From: JALOTE01 sp031422195
GTDB lineage: Bacteria > Pseudomonadota > Alphaproteobacteria > Rhizobiales > Rhizobiaceae
DNA length: 51,226 nucleotides
NCBI GenBank assembly: GCA_031422195.1
Contig: JANOPZ010000146.1
Span: forward strand, 1 to 51,226
Reading direction: 5' to 3'
Position numbers and translations under genes: made by a program. The notes below the pieces were generated by a model that had not been told where the DNA came from, made no database searches, and saw only the letters and a program-made list of their open reading frames with translations. Position 1 is the stretch's first letter, and every line of letters starts with the position of its first letter. This document shows, in pieces, positions 49,453-51,226 of this stretch.

Positions 49453-51226
49453 GCTAAAACCCTTTCCTCTGTCACTCCTTGACCAACTGCCGTGTTTTCT
49501 GCGGCGGGTGATCGCAGTTTTAAGAAATGGAGCCGCATACTATTGCCAACCACAATGAGGGACGAGCTTGACATGGCAATGGCAGCGAAAAGCGGGTTGA
49601 GCTGGCCAGCCATCGCCAAGGGAACGGCGATAATGTTATAAGTGATTGCCAAACCAAAATTCTGCCGGACGATCCTATTGGTCGCCAAAGCAATATCACG
49701 GGCTTGAATGATTGCATCGAAACTGGGCCGTGTAAACACAAAATCGGCTGCCGAGCGCCCGACATCAGAAGCACTCGAAGGTGCGATCGAGACCGTAGCC
49801 GCCGCCAGCGCAGGCGCATCATTCAGCCCGTCACCAACCATCAAAACTTTGCGTCCGGCGGCTTCCGCCGCATCAATTATGGCGCGTTTTTCGGCGGGGC
49901 GCACGTTGTAATAATAGTTTGTAAGGCCGACTGCGGTTGCAATGCGGGTGACCGGCAATTGACCATCGCCAGAAATCAGCGAACATGAAATGTCATCAAG
50001 CTTTAGAATTGAAGTGACCCAAGCAGCGTCGGGCCGCAATGTTTCAGACAGTCGCGCGATAAATATCGATTGGTCTTCGATCGCAAAAGCTACGCCCTCA
50101 CTTGCAGAACCCCGTTGTGAATTGGCTGCAATTTCACCAACCCAATCGATCCGTCCCAGCCTTATTTTCTGGCCGTTATATGTCGCCTCAATTCCGCATC
50201 CTGCAACTTCGTGAAACTCCTCCAACTCGATGATTGGGGCCGGGCTTAAAAACCCTGCCAGCGCTTTAGATGCTGGGTGCGTGCTGTGGGACGCAAGGCT
50301 TTTGGCCAAAGCCTGCACACCGGCGGGAATTGAGCTTGTTGCAACACTTGGCCTGCCGGTTGTTAAAGTACCGGTTTTATCAAAAAACACATCTGTTACT
50401 GTTGCCATGCGCTCCAAGGCGGAGCCGTCTTTCATCAAAATGCCGCTGGCAAAAAGCCGCCCCGCAGCCACCACATGGGCAACCGGAACGGCCAAGCCTA
50501 ATGCGCAGGGGCAAGTGATAATCAATACAGCAATTGCCACCGTCAAAGACTGGTGCCAATCACCGGATGTCCAAACCATCCAGCCAACAAATGAGCTGAA
50601 TGATAACACATGGACGGCAGGGGCATAGATTTGTGCCATCCGGTCTGCCACACGCACGTAGCGGGAACGGCCTTGTTCCGCCGCCGTCATCATGCGCGTC
50701 ATTTCCGCGAGAAATGAATCTCCTGCCGCTCTGGTGGCCAGAATATCGATTGAACCAGTTAAATTGAGTGTGCCAGCTTCAACCGTTGCACCTATGACAA
50801 GCGTGACTGGTGCGCTCTCGCCGGTGACCAGCGAGCGGTCAACTTCGCTCTTGCCCGTGACCACAGTGCCATCCACTGGAATGCGCTCGCCTGCTGCAAT
50901 GCGCAAACGTATGCCGGGCTTTAAATCCTCAAGTGGCAGATAATTTAGACTGCCATTTTCCTGCACGACAAAGCCACCTTTGGCCGCAATCCGGATCAAG
51001 TTGGTTGCAGCCGAACGTGCTTTAGCGCGCATCATATGATCGAGCGTGCGACCGACCAGCAGGAAGAACAGCAACGACACGGCGGCATCGAAATAGGCAT
51101 AACCGCCGCCAAGAAAAATCTCATAAAGTGACATCAATGTCGCCAGTATGACGCCGAGTGAAATCGGCACATCCATGTTCATTCGGCGTTTGCGCAATGC
51201 GCTTATGGCTGATCCGAAAAACGGCA
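49449..51226 (-). CDS. ccoI: Copper ATPase CcoI/FixI for cbb3 oxidase assembly (partial)
   Basis: P1B ATPase delivering Cu to the cbb3 cytochrome oxidase. The frame is open through the window edge, so the N-terminal metal-binding domain and first helices are missing; about 592 residues visible. TGESAPV actuator motif, Cu site IITCPCALGLAVP, DKTGTLTTGRPS, and GDGLNDAPALAAA hinge all present. Coupled to ccoS, the standard ccoGHIS order, which argues for CcoI rather than a detoxifying CopA. The ccoNOPQ genes should lie to the right of the window. Confidence 0.93.
   Translation of the reverse strand, partial: PFFGSAISALRKRRMNMDVPISLGVILATLMSLYEIFLGGGYAYFDAAVSLLFFLLVGRTLDHMMRAKARSAATNLIRIAAKGGFVVQENGSLNYLPLEDLKPGIRLRIAAGERIPVDGTVVTGKSEVDRSLVTGESAPVTLVIGATVEAGTLNLTGSIDILATRAAGDSFLAEMTRMMTAAEQGRSRYVRVADRMAQIYAPAVHVLSFSSFVGWMVWTSGDWHQSLTVAIAVLIITCPCALGLAVPVAHVVAAGRLFASGILMKDGSALERMATVTDVFFDKTGTLTTGRPSVATSSIPAGVQALAKSLASHSTHPASKALAGFLSPAPIIELEEFHEVAGCGIEATYNGQKIRLGRIDWVGEIAANSQRGSASEGVAFAIEDQSIFIARLSETLRPDAAWVTSILKLDDISCSLISGDGQLPVTRIATAVGLTNYYYNVRPAEKRAIIDAAEAAGRKVLMVGDGLNDAPALAAATVSIAPSSASDVGRSAADFVFTRPSFDAIIQARDIALATNRIVRQNFGLAITYNIIAVPLAMAGQLNPLFAAIAMSSSSLIVVGNSMRLHFLKLRSPAAENTAVGQGVTEERVLA

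Overview
This window looks like a chromosomal segment of an alphaproteobacterium, most likely of the order Hyphomicrobiales (Rhizobiales). The pointers are a BA14K-family secreted protein, NasT/NasS nitrate regulation, ccoI-ccoS, a copper nitrite reductase next to nirV, many ATGA/GTGA operon overlaps and moderate GC. Species is inferred from gene content only. I saw no rRNA, tRNA or CRISPR array.

Region 1 (1-16,964) is a nitrogen-scavenging block. The urea ABC transporter genes urtA-urtB-urtC run leftwards (urtC leaves the window). Divergently, nasT (ANTAR antiterminator) and nasS (nitrate sensor) run rightwards, followed by one long assimilation operon: nrtA-nrtB-nrtD (nitrate ABC transporter), nirB-nirD (NADH nitrite reductase), nasA (assimilatory nitrate reductase) and cysG (siroheme synthesis). 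Both urtA and nrtA have well-formed sigma-54 promoters (GG-N10-GC). The nrtA leader carries two hexaloop hairpins with A at loop position 1 and G at position 4. The second one overlaps the 5' arm of a strong intrinsic terminator. This is the layout expected for NasT antitermination, so the operon appears to be gated twice, by nitrogen starvation and by nitrate or nitrite.

Region 2 (about 16,965-18,703) is a mobile-element scar: a short tyrosine recombinase with Lys where the first catalytic Arg is expected, and a decayed IS3-family transposase fragment.

Region 3 (18,704-51,226) is dominated by genes for low-oxygen life. Nine 14-bp FNR/DNR-type boxes, all variants of TTGAT-N4-ATCAG with the same asymmetric ends, lie in front of its transcription units. 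At eight of them a site at -41.5 would place the transcription start sensibly ahead of the first gene. The units are: an unknown 129-aa protein with a cytochrome c and NAD(P)H-hydrate dehydratase; a Crp/Fnr regulator; a DUF883 protein with a MacAB-like exporter; a seven-gene leftward membrane/hydrolase operon; BON-domain, cupin and universal stress proteins; a P-type cation ATPase; the arginine deiminase pathway with a YfcC-type transporter; a copper-exporting ATPase preceded by a 33-aa membrane protein; and a cytochrome c divergent from nirK-nirV. Dps, BA14K and SDR genes sit among them without a box. The right edge holds ccoS and the 3' part of ccoI (cbb3 oxidase assembly), with a broken hybrid histidine kinase fused behind ccoS.

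Together, the left third takes up and reduces nitrate and urea for growth. The right two thirds look like a survival programme for oxygen limitation: nitrite respiration, ATP from arginine, copper handling for NirK and the cbb3 oxidase, and stress proteins. The least understood parts are the seven-gene operon (with two CPBP membrane proteins plus a third as a pseudogene) and the 129-aa/cytochrome/NnrD trio.
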